Shown here: positions 5,757-13,913 of the stretch, piece by piece | How positions within the stretch are numbered: the stretch's first letter is position 1 | How the letters are laid out: each line of letters opens with the position of its first letter | Assembly (NCBI GenBank): GCA_028275425.1 | Contig: JAPWUT010000021.1 | Location: 1-14,085 of the forward strand | DNA from: Anaerolineae bacterium | Lineage (GTDB): Bacteria; Chloroflexota; Anaerolineae; SpSt-600 | Direction of reading: 5' to 3' | Length of the DNA: 14,085 bases | Translations under genes and position numbers: made by a program | Notes under the pieces: generated by a model | Told to the model about the DNA's origin: nothing | Database searches by the model: none | The model's input: only the letters and a program-made list of their open reading frames with translations

Positions 5757-6185
5757 ATGGGCAGGGATAAGGATTTGGTGGAAGGAATTTACGGGTGGCG
5801 AGTTGAATTTTTTGAAGGGGCTTTGACGCCCTTCCCCAGGGTCCGAAGGACCTGGAAACCACCCACCGATGTCTACGAGACCGATTCACACATAGTGGTG
5901 AAAGTGGAAGTGGCAGGGATGAAGCCCGAAGACTTTGAAATCTCCTTATCCTCACGCACCCTTACAATCTCAGGAGTCCGGATGGACCCAGCCGAGAAGC
6001 TCACTTACCAGCAGATGGAAATTTCTTACGGGCGATTTGAAACCCAAGTCTACATCCCAGGGCCAATTGAGGAAGATAAAATTGAAGCCGTTTACGAGGA
6101 TGGCTTTTTGAAGGTGTTGATACCAAAGGCTAAAGCAATTAAGCTTAAACCTCACGAAACCATAGAGCTTTTGCCAGAAAAATAA
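5757..6185 (+). CDS. Small heat shock protein (Hsp20/alpha-crystallin family)
   Basis: A 142-residue ATP-independent holdase that binds unfolding proteins and keeps them soluble. The alpha-crystallin domain runs from about Trp33 to Ile122: WKPPTDVYETDSHIVVKVEVAGM at its start, the strand LTISGVR, and the closing DGFLKVLIPKA. A C-terminal IEL (136-138) fits the I-x-I/L oligomer-contact motif. I chose the ATG at 5757 because GAGGGA (5745-5750) precedes it by 6 nt and the longer GTG-initiated frame would begin inside the promoter. It is the first gene of the unit, 17 nt before lon, so substrate holding and proteolysis are made together. Confidence 0.92.
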   Translation: MGRDKDLVEGIYGWRVEFFEGALTPFPRVRRTWKPPTDVYETDSHIVVKVEVAGMKPEDFEISLSSRTLTISGVRMDPAEKLTYQQMEISYGRFETQVYIPGPIEEDKIEAVYEDGFLKVLIPKAKAIKLKPHETIELLPEK

Positions 6186-6188
6186 ACG

Positions 6189-6197
6189 AAAGGAGGT
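6189..6197 (+). promoter_or_regulatory. Near-perfect Shine-Dalgarno of lon
   Basis: AAAGGAGGT lies 5 nt before the lon ATG and is fully complementary to the usual 16S tail, predicting strong initiation on lon within the polycistronic message. Confidence 0.8.
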
Positions 6198-6202
6198 AGA
6201 GG

Positions 6203-8710
6203 ATGGCTTTCTTCTTCAAGAAGGAAGAGGCACCTGAGCAGAAGATTGAGGCCCAGAGTGGAGTAGAAATCCCGGAGGAAATGCCTATCTTGCCTCTGCG
6301 CAAGGTTGTGGCTTACCCCCTTACTGTATTCCCCCTGAGCGTCGGCCAGCCAAGGTCTATAAAGCTTGTGGATGATGCCGTTGTCGGCAATAAACTCATA
6401 GGCCTTGTAGCAGCCAAGGATGCGGAGATACCAGAACCGGGGCCAAACGATGTGTTTTGGACCGGGACGGCCGCTATAATCCACAGGCTGTTCAAGGCCC
6501 CAGATGGCACTTTGCGCCTAATCGTCCAAGGAGTGGAAAGGTTCAGGATTGAAGAGTTCACCCAGGAGGTCCCATACCTAAAGGCCAAGGTGAAGCCAGC
6601 CCCGGAAATCGTGGAGAAGACGATTGAAGTAGAGGCATTGATGCGCAACTGCACGGAGCTATTCCGGCGCTTGGTCTCCTTGGCCCCCCACCTTCCCGAA
6701 GAGCTGATGGCTGCAGTCCTCAACGTTGACGACCCAAGGCAGCTTGTATACCTCATCGCTACCACCGTAAGGATGGATATCAAGGAAGCGCAGGAACTCT
6801 TGGAGCTGGACCACGTCCGAGATAAGCTCCATAAGCTCAACACTATCCTCACCAGGGAACTTGAAGTCCTGGAGCTGGGGCGCAAAATCCAGAGCCAAGC
6901 TCAGGCCGAGATGGAAAAATTGCAGCGCGAATTCTTCCTCCGAGAGCAGCTTAAGGCCATAAAGAAGGAGCTTGGGGAAGAGGACGAGCAGGCCCTGGAG
7001 ATAAAGGAGCTTGAGGAGAAAATAGCCAAGGCTGGTATGCCGGAAGAGGCGGAAAAGGAGGCAAGAAGGGAACTTGAACGCCTACGCAAAATGCCCCCGG
7101 TCGCTGCTGAATACTCCGTCATCAGAACCTACCTTGATTGGCTGACAAGCTTGCCTTGGAACGTAGCTACAGAAGATAACCTGGACATAGAGCGAGCAAA
7201 GCGCATCCTGGATGAAGACCACTACGATTTGGAGAAGGTGAAAGAGCGAATACTGGAATACTTGGCCGTCCGCAAGCTGAAGCAGGAAAGGAAAGAGGAG
7301 AGGGAAAAAGAAGCAGCCCAACTAACCGATTACATCCGCCGCGAGAGGGAAGGCGTAATCCTGTGCTTTGTGGGGCCTCCGGGCACAGGCAAGACCTCCC
7401 TCGGCCAATCCATAGCCAGAGCCTTGGGACGTAAGTTCATCCGCATAAGCTTGGGTGGGGTCCGGGATGAGGCTGAGATAAGAGGCCACCGCCGGACTTA
7501 CGTTGGCGCTCTGCCCGGCCGCATAATCCAGGCTATACGCAGGGTCGGAACCAAAAACCCCGTCTTCATGATAGACGAGGTGGATAAAATCGGGTTGGAC
7601 TTCCGCGGTGACCCCGCCGCCGCCCTCCTTGAGGTCCTTGACCCCGAACAGAACAGGGAGTTCAGGGACCATTACCTGGATGTGCCCTTTGACCTTTCCC
7701 AAGTTATGTTCATAGCCACGGCCAACGTCCTGGACACCATCCCACCAGCCCTCCTGGACCGGATGGAGGTAATCCAGCTTTCCGGTTACACCGAGGAGGA
7801 AAAGCTGCACATAGCCAAGAAATACCTCCTACCAAGGCAGCTTAGGGAAAACGGCCTGCGCCAGGAAGAAGTGACCATCTCCGATGAAGCCATCCGCAAG
7901 ATAATCCGGGAATACACACGCGAGGCGGGGGTCCGCAACCTGGAAAGGGAGATTGGGGCTATCTGCCGGAAAATCGCCACCAAGGTAGCTTCTGGCGAGC
8001 AAGGCCCATTCCACGTGGATGTGGATGACTTGGTAGATTACCTTGGGAAGCCCAAGTATTACTCCGAGGTGATGGAAAGGACCGAAATCCCCGGAGTGGC
8101 TACCGGGCTGGCCTGGACGCCAACAGGAGGCGATATCCTCTTTGTAGAAGCTACCAAGATGCCTGGGAAGAAAGGTTTCATCCTGACCGGTCAGCTGGGC
8201 GAGGTGATGAAAGAATCGGCTCAGGCAGCTCTGAGCTATGTCCGCTCCAAAGCCTCGGAATTTGGGCTTGAGGACGATTTCTTTGAGAAGCACGATATCC
8301 ACCTGCACGTGCCGGCCGGGGCTATCCCCAAGGATGGCCCATCGGCTGGGATAACCATGGCCGTAGCCCTCGTCTCCCTGCTCACCAACCGCCCCGTCCG
8401 GCCCGATATTGCCATGACCGGGGAGATAACACTGAGGGGGCAAGTCCTGCCTGTGGGGGGGATAAAGGAGAAGGTCCTGGCCGCTCACAGGGCGGGGATA
8501 AAGACTGTAATCCTCCCCAAGCGCAATGAGCCGGACCTGGCCGAAATCCCAGAGGACATCCGAAAGGAGATGAACTTCGTCCTGGTTGACCATGTGGATG
8601 AGGTCTTTAGGATAGCTTTTGCCGATAAGCAGGAAAGGAAGGAAGCCGATGAGGGGCAAGCTTCTGATTCTGGGCCTGCTCCTGGCCATTCTGAGCCTAA
8701 TACCGCTTGA
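6203..8710 (+). CDS. lon: ATP-dependent protease Lon (LonA type)
   Basis: An 835-residue cytoplasmic AAA+ protease that unfolds and degrades damaged and regulatory proteins. The N-terminal substrate domain (about 27-220, starting MPILPLRKVVAYP) is followed by a helical, coiled-coil-prone region (about 220-370). The AAA+ module has Walker A GPPGTGKT (391-398) and Walker B FMIDEVDK (Asp458, Glu459). The protease domain has DGPSAG with catalytic Ser714 and GGIKEK with catalytic Lys757, at the same spacing as E. coli Ser679/Lys722. Length fits LonA. It lacks the membrane insertion of archaeal LonB. The last 25 or so residues, rich in Gly, Ser, Pro and charged residues, extend beyond the normal family end. 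The final 62 nt overlap the nfeD signal peptide in another frame. Confidence 0.97.
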   Translation: MAFFFKKEEAPEQKIEAQSGVEIPEEMPILPLRKVVAYPLTVFPLSVGQPRSIKLVDDAVVGNKLIGLVAAKDAEIPEPGPNDVFWTGTAAIIHRLFKAPDGTLRLIVQGVERFRIEEFTQEVPYLKAKVKPAPEIVEKTIEVEALMRNCTELFRRLVSLAPHLPEELMAAVLNVDDPRQLVYLIATTVRMDIKEAQELLELDHVRDKLHKLNTILTRELEVLELGRKIQSQAQAEMEKLQREFFLREQLKAIKKELGEEDEQALEIKELEEKIAKAGMPEEAEKEARRELERLRKMPPVAAEYSVIRTYLDWLTSLPWNVATEDNLDIERAKRILDEDHYDLEKVKERILEYLAVRKLKQERKEEREKEAAQLTDYIRREREGVILCFVGPPGTGKTSLGQSIARALGRKFIRISLGGVRDEAEIRGHRRTYVGALPGRIIQAIRRVGTKNPVFMIDEVDKIGLDFRGDPAAALLEVLDPEQNREFRDHYLDVPFDLSQVMFIATANVLDTIPPALLDRMEVIQLSGYTEEEKLHIAKKYLLPRQLRENGLRQEEVTISDEAIRKIIREYTREAGVRNLEREIGAICRKIATKVASGEQGPFHVDVDDLVDYLGKPKYYSEVMERTEIPGVATGLAWTPTGGDILFVEATKMPGKKGFILTGQLGEVMKESAQAALSYVRSKASEFGLEDDFFEKHDIHLHVPAGAIPKDGPSAGITMAVALVSLLTNRPVRPDIAMTGEITLRGQVLPVGGIKEKVLAAHRAGIKTVILPKRNEPDLAEIPEDIRKEMNFVLVDHVDEVFRIAFADKQERKEADEGQASDSGPAPGHSEPNTA

Positions 8711-9965
8711 GGCAGCAGGCCAGGAAGTTTATGTGGCTAAAATAAGCGGGATAATAGACCCATTTGTGGCCCGCTACGTTCGCCAAGCCATAGAGTCTGC
8801 TTCGGAAGGGGGGGCCATATGCCTCATCATTGAGCTTGATACCCCCGGCGGGACCGATACCGCCATGAGGGATATTGTCCAGAACATAATGAACTCACCG
8901 GTTCCGGTGGTGGTTTACGTTTCCCCCCAAGGGGCAAGGGCAGCCTCGGCAGGGCTTTTCATAGCCATGGCGGCCCACATTACGGCCATGGCCCCAGGAA
9001 CCAACATAGGAGCCGCACATCCAGTGGGGATAGGAGAACCAATCACAGGAACACTTGAGACTAAGGTTACTCAAGACGCCGCCGCCTACATAAGAGCTAT
9101 CGCTCAGGAAAGGGGCCGCAACGCTGAATGGGCCGAGCAAGCTGTCCGGGAAAGCGCCTCCATAACCGCCCAGGAAGCCTTGGAGAAAAAGGTCATTGAC
9201 TTAATAGCCCCCGACCTCCAGGAACTTCTCCGCCTGATAGACGGGAAGAAGGTCAAAGTGGGGGGAAGGGAGGTAACCCTGGCCACTGCCGGAGCCCCTC
9301 TGCGGAGGCTCACTATGAGCTGGACCGATAACCTCCTCCATTCCTTGGTCAACCCTGATGTGGCCTATATCCTCCTATCCCTGGGCATAATGGGCATAAT
9401 AGCCGAATTCTACAACCCCGGCACTTTCATCCCAGGGATGACCGGAATCATATGCCTAATCCTGGCTTTCGTGGCCCTGGGAAGCCTCCCCGTCAACTGG
9501 GGCGGAATTGCCCTCATAATCCTGGCCATAATCCTCTTCCTTCTGGACATTAAAGTCACAGGCTTTGCCTTAAGCGTAGGCGGGGCGATATCCTTCGTTT
9601 TGGGTTCACTTATGCTTTTCAGCCCCTGGCCCACAGCCTCACCGGCAATGCCTTCGGTGAGGGTATCTTGGTGGCTTGTGGCTATTATGACTGCAGCCTT
9701 CCTCGGCTTCTTCCTTTTTGCGGCTTCTGCCGTGTGGAGGGCACAGCGAAGGAAAGCCCTCACCGGCCTTGACGTAGTCATAGGAGCGAGGGGATGGGCT
9801 ACCTCCGACCTCAACCCCTTGGGGACTGTTCTGGTCAAAAGCGAGGAGTGGACAGCGGAAGCAGTAGAGCCTCCTATCCTGAAAGGCGAAGTGATAGAGG
9901 TTGTGGGGCGGGAAGGCATGAGGCTTAAAGTGAAGAAAGCCCAACAATCTTCCCCCTCCCGTTAA
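8649..9965 (+). CDS. nfeD: Membrane-bound ClpP-class serine protease, NfeD family
   Basis: A 438-residue protein with a signal peptide (about 1-24, MRGKLLILGL then AAGQ), an extracytoplasmic ClpP-like domain, four or five membrane helices between about 230 and 354, and a C-terminal OB-fold NfeD domain (about 363-421). ARAASAG carries the predicted nucleophile Ser100, and Lys139 is the likely dyad partner, as in the Pyrococcus PH1510 Ser97/Lys138 protease. That enzyme cuts the C-terminus of a stomatin, but no SPFH/stomatin gene is adjacent here. I chose the ATG at 8649 because an AGGAAGG site precedes it and it gives a clean signal peptide, whereas a TTG at 8619 would add a charged N-terminus. 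It overlaps lon by 62 nt. Likely role: membrane-protein quality control with Lon. Confidence 0.92.
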   Translation: MRGKLLILGLLLAILSLIPLEAAGQEVYVAKISGIIDPFVARYVRQAIESASEGGAICLIIELDTPGGTDTAMRDIVQNIMNSPVPVVVYVSPQGARAASAGLFIAMAAHITAMAPGTNIGAAHPVGIGEPITGTLETKVTQDAAAYIRAIAQERGRNAEWAEQAVRESASITAQEALEKKVIDLIAPDLQELLRLIDGKKVKVGGREVTLATAGAPLRRLTMSWTDNLLHSLVNPDVAYILLSLGIMGIIAEFYNPGTFIPGMTGIICLILAFVALGSLPVNWGGIALIILAIILFLLDIKVTGFALSVGGAISFVLGSLMLFSPWPTASPAMPSVRVSWWLVAIMTAAFLGFFLFAASAVWRAQRRKALTGLDVVIGARGWATSDLNPLGTVLVKSEEWTAEAVEPPILKGEVIEVVGREGMRLKVKKAQQSSPSR

Positions 9966-9971
9966 AAGCCT

Positions 9972-12900
9972 ATGGAAAGCTTAACTCTCAGAGGACTCCT
10001 CCCCATCCTCAGGGAACACAAAGCCTACAAGTGGCTGGTGGAAAAGCTCCGGGAGAGGAACAACCACCCTCTCCCTTTAGAGTTAGCCGAACCAGCCCGC
10101 CCTTTCGTATTCGCCGCCCTGCTCAAAGACCTGAATTGCCCCATAGTCATAATCGTTTCCTCAGCGGAAAAGGCACGCCGTTACTACGAGGAACTCCGCA
10201 GCTGGACTGAAACCCCTGAAGATGTCCTGCTCTTCAAAGAGCCCGATGCCCTCCCCTACGAACGAGAACCATGGGGGAAAGAAACCATCGCCCAGAGGCT
10301 TGAAGTCCTCTTCCGGCTTGCCCTCTACCTCACCCCTTACCATAACTCCTTGCCTTTAAACCCACCCCTGGTCATAGCCTCCGTCCGTTCCATGCTCTAT
10401 AAGACCATCCCCATCAAAGAATTCCTGGCAAGGACCAAGCTGATAAAAGCAGGCCAGCAATACCCCTTCCAAAAATTCCTCCGCCTTTTGGACGAACTCG
10501 GTTACCGCTACGAGATGGTGGTTGATGAGCCCGGAACCTTCAGCTACAGGGGTGGAATCCTTGACCTCTATCCTCCCTCGTCTCGGCTGCCTGTCCGGAT
10601 AGAATTCTTCGGCGATGAGATTGAGACCATGCGCCTCTTTGACCCCGGAACCCAGCGCTCCTCCGGCCAGATAAAGAGCTTTGCCCTTACCCCCGCTTCC
10701 GAAGCCTTGCCTGGCTTCGGGCCTGAGGCCTTCACAATTTTCTCCTCCTTTGACCTTTCACCTTGCCACCCATTGGCCCAGAGCCGTTTCCGCGAGGACT
10801 TGGAGAACCTCCGCCAGGGCAAACTCTTCCGAGGGATTGAGTTCTACATCCCCTACCTCTATCCTTCCCCCGGCTCTTTCCTGGATTTCTTGCCCAATGA
10901 AGCCTTAGTGATAGCCGAGGACTTTTCCGAACTGGAAGCCGCCATCCAAAACCTCATCTTCCAGGCTGCCGAAGTAGAGAAAGAGCTGACAAGGACGGGG
11001 GAAATCCCTCCCAACCTCCCCTCACCTTACTTCCCCGGTGAAACCTTGCTGGGAAGAATCAAGAAGCGAGTTGACCTAACAATAACCCCTACTGAAGAGG
11101 AAACCCCTATCACCCAAGCCTTCCTCTACGCTCCCCTCTATGCCGGGCAGATGGAAAAGCTCCTGGAAGAGAGCCTGGCCATGGAGAGGACGGGAAGCCG
11201 GGTAATCATCGTTACCCGCCAGGCCAACCGCTTAGCGGATATGCTGGCGGAACGCGGGGTTCCGGCCGAGCCCACCACAGCCATAGAAACCCCTCCACCC
11301 CCTTCAAGCCTAACTTTGGTCAGAGGAATACTATCGGAAGGGTGGATGCTTCAATCCGATGGGACCCATACTGTCCTCTTGACCGATGCTGAGATTTTCG
11401 GGTGGACGAGGCCAGCCCCAAGGCGCCCGATAAAAGTCCATCGCCCTGCCCCCGAAACACTGTTCGGCGATATAAAGCCAGGGGATTACGTCGTGCACAT
11501 TGACCACGGCATAGGCATCTTCCGAGGGCTGACCCACCTCACACTCCACGGGGTTGAGCGGGAATACCTGGAAGTAGAATATGCTGCCGGCGACAGGCTC
11601 TATGTCCCAGTCCACCAGGCCGATAAGCTGAGCCGCTATGTGAGCATAAGCGATGAACCTCCGACCCTGCACCGCCTCGGCACTGCCGATTGGGAGTATG
11701 CCAAGGAAAGAGCCCGAAGGGCCGTAAGCGAAATAGCCAAGGAACTCCTCCAACTCTACACGGCCAGAGAAGTGGTCACCGGCCACGCCTTCTCCCCCGA
11801 TACCCCATGGCAGACCGAACTGGAAGCTTCCTTCCCCTACGAGGAAACTCCCGACCAGCTCAAAGCCATAGAAGAAGTGAAGAGAGACATGGAGCAGCCT
11901 CGGCCTATGGATAGGCTGATTTGCGGGGATGCGGGTTACGGCAAGACCGAAGTAGCCTTGCGGGCCGCATTCAAAGCCGTGATGGACGGGAAACAAGTCG
12001 CAGTCTTAGTCCCCACAACCGTCTTGGCCCAGCAGCATTACGAAACTTTCAAAGAGCGCCTCAAGCCCTTCCCTGTGACCGTAGAAATGCTCTCCCGTTT
12101 CCGCTCCCCATCCGAGCAAAGGGAAATCCTGGAAAAGCTCAAAAGCGGGGCTATTGATATAATCATCGGCACCCACAGGCTCCTCCAGAAAGACGTAGTC
12201 TTCAAAGACTTGGGCCTTGTCATCATAGACGAAGAACAGCGCTTCGGGGTAGTCCACAAGGAACACTTCAAGAAACTCCGGACCCAGGTTGATGTGCTCA
12301 CCCTCACCGCTACCCCCATACCCCGAACCCTCTACATGTCCCTGGCTGGGATAAGGGACATGAGCACCATAGAAACCCCTCCTGAGGAAAGGCTACCGGT
12401 GAAAGTCTACGTTGGCCCGTATGATGAGACATTGGTGCGCCAGGCAATCCTGAGGGAACTGAACCGAGGCGGACAGGTTTTCTTCGTCCACAATCGGGTC
12501 CAAGACATTCGAGAAGTGGCGGCGAGAGTGAAGAAGCTCGTGCCCAACGCCCGGATAGAAATAGCCCATGGCCAGCTCCCCGAAGAAAAACTGGCCAGAG
12601 TAATGCTGGACTTTGCCTCCGGAAAAATCAACATTCTGGTTTGCACCTCAATAATAGAGAGCGGGCTGGATATCCCCAACGCCAATACCATCATCGTTAA
12701 CAAAGCCGATACATTTGGCCTTTCCCAGCTCTACCAGCTTAGGGGTAGAGTCGGCAGGGGTTCGGTTAGGGCCTATGCCTACTTCCTCTACGACCCTACC
12801 GAGCCGCTCACGGAGAGCGCAAGGCGGCGGTTGGAAGCAATAATGGAAGCGGGAGAACTGGGAGCTGGGCTACGCATCGCCCTCAAAGACCTGGAGATAA

Positions 12901-13502
12901 GGGGGGCAGGCGAAATCCTCGGCCCACGTCAGCATGGCCACATAGCAGCCATAGGCTTTGACCTATACTGCCGCCTCCTGGCCAGGGCAGTCCAAGAACT
13001 GAGGGAGGGAGAAGAAGCAGCCAGGGCCTCCATCATCTCTCTTCCCGACCTCAACATTGACCTGCCTTTGCCCTCCTTCATCCCCGAAAGTTACGTTCCC
13101 GACCCATTCTTAAGGCTTCAGCTTTACCGCCGGATGGCCCAGCTCCAAACCTTAGAGCAGATTGAAGAGATGCGAGCCGAGCTGGAGGACCGCTTCGGCC
13201 CTCTGCCGGTGGCTGTTCGCTACCTACTTTACCAGCTAAAAGTGAAAATCTTAGCCTTGAGGGCAGGGGTCAAATCCATCGGGGTAGAAGAAGGCCAAAT
13301 AGCGGTAAGGCTTGATGGGGCGATGAGCGAAGCTGAGCTACGCCGACGCCTTGGTGACCTTGTTTCCCGTGGGCCTGGTCACCTTTTCCCGCCCGTGCGG
13401 ATTGGCCGCAAGGCCCTCTGGCTGCCCATTGGGAAGAGGGAAGAATGGCAGAAACTTCTGGAGAAGACCTTGGAAAGGCTTGCGGAGCACGCCAAGCCGT
13501 AA
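9972..13502 (+). CDS. mfd: Transcription-repair coupling factor Mfd
   Basis: A 1176-residue DNA translocase that removes RNA polymerase stalled at lesions and recruits UvrA. The N-terminal UvrB-like region includes SYRGGILDLYPP (191-202). The RNA-polymerase-interacting CarD-like domain (about 499-557) begins KPGDYVVHIDHGIG. The translocase shows Walker A GDAGYGKT (652-659), DEEQRFG (753-759), TATPIPRT (779-786), the TRG segment AHGQLPE (865-871) and motif VI QLRGRVGR (922-929). A C-terminal D7-type region follows (about 1020-1176). Length matches full Mfd. The ATG is 6 nt after the nfeD stop in the same frame, so the start cannot lie upstream, and no Shine-Dalgarno is visible. Translation probably depends on re-initiation after nfeD. 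The GC-rich repeat cluster follows directly. Confidence 0.97.
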   Translation: MESLTLRGLLPILREHKAYKWLVEKLRERNNHPLPLELAEPARPFVFAALLKDLNCPIVIIVSSAEKARRYYEELRSWTETPEDVLLFKEPDALPYEREPWGKETIAQRLEVLFRLALYLTPYHNSLPLNPPLVIASVRSMLYKTIPIKEFLARTKLIKAGQQYPFQKFLRLLDELGYRYEMVVDEPGTFSYRGGILDLYPPSSRLPVRIEFFGDEIETMRLFDPGTQRSSGQIKSFALTPASEALPGFGPEAFTIFSSFDLSPCHPLAQSRFREDLENLRQGKLFRGIEFYIPYLYPSPGSFLDFLPNEALVIAEDFSELEAAIQNLIFQAAEVEKELTRTGEIPPNLPSPYFPGETLLGRIKKRVDLTITPTEEETPITQAFLYAPLYAGQMEKLLEESLAMERTGSRVIIVTRQANRLADMLAERGVPAEPTTAIETPPPPSSLTLVRGILSEGWMLQSDGTHTVLLTDAEIFGWTRPAPRRPIKVHRPAPETLFGDIKPGDYVVHIDHGIGIFRGLTHLTLHGVEREYLEVEYAAGDRLYVPVHQADKLSRYVSISDEPPTLHRLGTADWEYAKERARRAVSEIAKELLQLYTAREVVTGHAFSPDTPWQTELEASFPYEETPDQLKAIEEVKRDMEQPRPMDRLICGDAGYGKTEVALRAAFKAVMDGKQVAVLVPTTVLAQQHYETFKERLKPFPVTVEMLSRFRSPSEQREILEKLKSGAIDIIIGTHRLLQKDVVFKDLGLVIIDEEQRFGVVHKEHFKKLRTQVDVLTLTATPIPRTLYMSLAGIRDMSTIETPPEERLPVKVYVGPYDETLVRQAILRELNRGGQVFFVHNRVQDIREVAARVKKLVPNARIEIAHGQLPEEKLARVMLDFASGKINILVCTSIIESGLDIPNANTIIVNKADTFGLSQLYQLRGRVGRGSVRAYAYFLYDPTEPLTESARRRLEAIMEAGELGAGLRIALKDLEIRGAGEILGPRQHGHIAAIGFDLYCRLLARAVQELREGEEAARASIISLPDLNIDLPLPSFIPESYVPDPFLRLQLYRRMAQLQTLEQIEEMRAELEDRFGPLPVAVRYLLYQLKVKILALRAGVKSIGVEEGQIAVRLDGAMSEAELRRRLGDLVSRGPGHLFPPVRIGRKALWLPIGKREEWQKLLEKTLERLAEHAKP

Positions 13503-13564
13503 CGTCATTGCGAACCCCGCTGCCGGCAAACCCTCAGCCCACGAGGGTGGGAAAACAGGGGGGT

Positions 13565-13585
13565 CCAGGGGGCGGAGCCCCCTGG
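13565..13585 (+). terminator. 9-bp GC hairpin, first copy
   Basis: CCAGGGGGC (13565-13573) pairs perfectly with GCCCCCTGG (13577-13585) over a GGA loop, about 60 nt past the mfd stop. There is no T-run, so it may block exonucleases or pause polymerase without being a classic terminator. Confidence 0.4.
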
Positions 13586-13593
13586 CGGGGGGC

Positions 13594-13612
13594 GTGGGGG
13601 GTGTCCCCCCAC
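13594..13612 (+). repeat. 8-bp GC hairpin, first copy
   Basis: GTGGGGGG (13594-13601) pairs perfectly with CCCCCCAC (13605-13612) over a TGT loop. It is the second conserved stem of the repeat. Confidence 0.6.
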
Positions 13613-13714
13613 AAATTCAAAAGAGGGGGCGAGGCGCCCTCCTTAGCAACCTGCCCACGAGTGGGACCCAAAGCGCCAGCGAACCCTTAGCTCACGGGGG
13701 TGGGCAAAGGGGGT

Positions 13715-13735
13715 GGAGGGGGCGGAGCCCCCTCC
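13715..13735 (+). repeat. 9-bp GC hairpin, second copy with compensatory ends
   Basis: GGAGGGGGC (13715-13723) pairs with GCCCCCTCC (13727-13735) over the same GGA loop. Relative to 13565-13585 the two outermost pairs changed from C-G to G-C on both sides, so pairing is kept. Confidence 0.6.
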
Positions 13736-13742
13736 CAGGGGG

Positions 13743-13763
13743 TTTGGGGGATGTGCCCCCAAA
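13743..13763 (+). repeat. 8-bp hairpin, second copy with compensatory ends
   Basis: TTTGGGGG (13743-13750) pairs with CCCCCAAA (13756-13763) over a 5-nt loop. Compared with the first copy the outer bases changed on both arms together. Confidence 0.55.
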
Positions 13764-13853
13764 ATGGCGAGTTGCTAACCACAGTACACCCGCCACGAGT
13801 GCCCAAAAACCCAAAGCCCACCGGGCTCATATGCATCCCATCCGCCAAAGCTT

Positions 13854-13882
13854 TTGCGAATTCCTTGCCAATGTGTTATAAT
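13854..13882 (+). promoter_or_regulatory. Strong sigma-70 promoter of the phosphate-binding lipoprotein gene
   Basis: TTGCGA (13854-13859) and a perfect TATAAT (13877-13882) are spaced 17 nt apart, giving a start near 13889. I see no recognisable Pho box next to it. It separates this gene from the mfd unit. Confidence 0.75.
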
Positions 13883-13913
13883 TGGAGTAAACATACCATG
13901 GGAGGGTAGGGAC

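Larger units (their letters stand above)
13525..13830 (+). repeat. GC-rich hairpin repeat cluster downstream of mfd (about 2.5 units)
   Basis: This non-coding stretch (13503-13853) is filled by the same repeat as at 1-177 and 2933-3384, in reverse complement. In plus-strand order it has CCCACGAGGGTGGG, GGTCCAGGGGGC and its hairpin, a GTGGGGGG/CCCCCCAC hairpin, CCCACGAGTGGGACCCAAA (13654-13672), a second copy of both hairpins, and a last partial copy (about 13787-13830). These copies have the best-preserved stems in the window. No terminal inverted repeat or target duplication like that of the middle cluster is evident. I see no gene in it. Confidence 0.8.

Noticed and set aside
8619..8648. 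Earlier TTG start for the NfeD protease
   Set aside because: It would put ten mostly charged residues before the signal peptide, whereas the ATG at 8649 has an AGGAAGG site and gives a standard signal sequence.
7829..8689. 286-codon open frame opposite lon
   Set aside because: It is the antisense shadow of the lon and nfeD coding regions, has no ribosome site, and shows no recognisable domain.
13351..13909. Plus-strand open frames of 69-176 codons over the mfd end and the right repeat cluster
   Set aside because: They overlap mfd out of frame and continue into repeats. Composition mirrors the repeat, and the real gene to the right starts at 13914.
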